Shown here: positions 63,770 to 64,000 of the stretch, piece by piece
Layout: each line of letters starts with the position of its first letter
How positions within the stretch are numbered: the stretch's first letter is position 1
DNA from: a virus
Strand: one strand, 5' to 3'
IMG/VR virus record: IMGVR_UViG_3300044733_003647
Span: 92,658-156,657 of that record
Length of the DNA: 64,000 nucleotides
Position numbers and translations under genes: made by a program
The notes under the pieces: generated by a model
What the model saw: only the letters and a program-made list of their open reading frames with translations
The model's database searches: none
What the model was told of the DNA's origin: nothing

Positions 63770-64000
63770 TGCATTCGTTTATACCGAAGAACAGTTAATG
63801 GCCCGATTGAAGTTTTTCATCGGCGTCTGTCTCGCACTTACATTAACAGGAATTGTTTTTGTTGTTCTATATTCTATCATTTTTGTTACGCAACCATTGA
63901 ATGCGATTTCTCCAATTGACCAAAAGTTTTTTGAGTTGATTATTCCTATCGCTACATTCTTGACTGGTACACTATCAGGTATCATGCTTGCTGGTGCTAA
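63759..64000 (+). CDS. Holin-like membrane protein (3' partial)
   Basis: GTG at 63759 with an AAGGAG site opens a frame that runs to the window end (80 codons). Two hydrophobic spans are visible: FFIGVCLALTLTGIVFVVLYSIIFV and FFELIIPIATFLTGTLSGIMLAGA; the second matches a segment common to putative holins of marine T4-like phages. It overlaps the preceding gene by 11 bases. It would form the membrane pore that releases endolysin. Confidence 0.65.
   Translation, partial: MENNAFVYTEEQLMARLKFFIGVCLALTLTGIVFVVLYSIIFVTQPLNAISPIDQKFFELIIPIATFLTGTLSGIMLAGA

Overview
The window is part of the genome of a T4-type myovirus infecting a Gram-negative bacterium. The order of virion and replication genes (gp15-16-17-18-19-20-67-21-22-23, uvsY/uvsW, 55, 47/46, 45, 44/62/regA, 43, uvsX, 41), the AT-rich composition and the accessory genes (Hsp20, peptide deformylase, GroES, dCMP deaminase, glycosyltransferases) resemble marine and freshwater T4-like phages of cyanobacteria, SAR11 and methylotrophic betaproteobacteria. 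Two boxA-like rRNA-leader sequences in the tRNA region hint at a proteobacterial host. Host identity is inference.

Layout. 1-12.6 kb: tail completion, terminase, sheath, tube, portal, prohead core, protease, scaffold and major capsid, closed by a strong terminator at 12.0 kb. 12.6-26.2 kb: recombination and late-transcription genes (UvsY, UvsW, gp55, gp47/46), peptide deformylase, a DruA-like protein, a self-contained HTH gene, and the clamp, clamp loader and RegA. 26.2-30.5 kb: a structured leader RNA with a pseudoknot upstream of Hsp20, then small metabolic genes (rubrerythrin plus rubredoxin, SGNH hydrolase, dCMP deaminase, metallopeptidase, methyltransferase). 30.5-37.1 kb: about 29 tRNA genes which, with an isolated tRNA at 27.3 kb, cover all 20 amino acids. 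This array is interspersed with several large helix-closed RNAs of unknown function, four proteins in the gaps, GroES, and tRNAs of aberrant shape. 37.1-40.5 kb: a minus-strand set of secreted, repeat-rich proteins. 40.6-48.4 kb: DNA polymerase, UvsX, gp41 helicase, a second DruA-like protein and a nuclease-like protein. 48.4-54.3 kb: a glycosyltransferase, nucleotidyltransferase and kinase cassette. 54.4-62.1 kb: proteins probably packaged inside the capsid, several with T4-like capsid-targeting N-termini, plus an Ig-like decoration protein. 62.1-64 kb: lysis genes (spanin pair, GH19 endolysin, holin-like protein cut by the window end).

Regulation. Nine TTGACA-16/17-TATAAT-type promoters lie ahead of early genes and tRNAs. 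ATAAATA/TATAAATA late-type boxes lie ahead of virion genes. At 26.2 and 54.4 kb both types are combined. The most novel material is the set of helix-closed RNAs in the tRNA array, two of them homologous to each other. Next come the pseudoknotted Hsp20 leader, the two DruA-like paralogs, and the capsid-targeted enzyme-like proteins.
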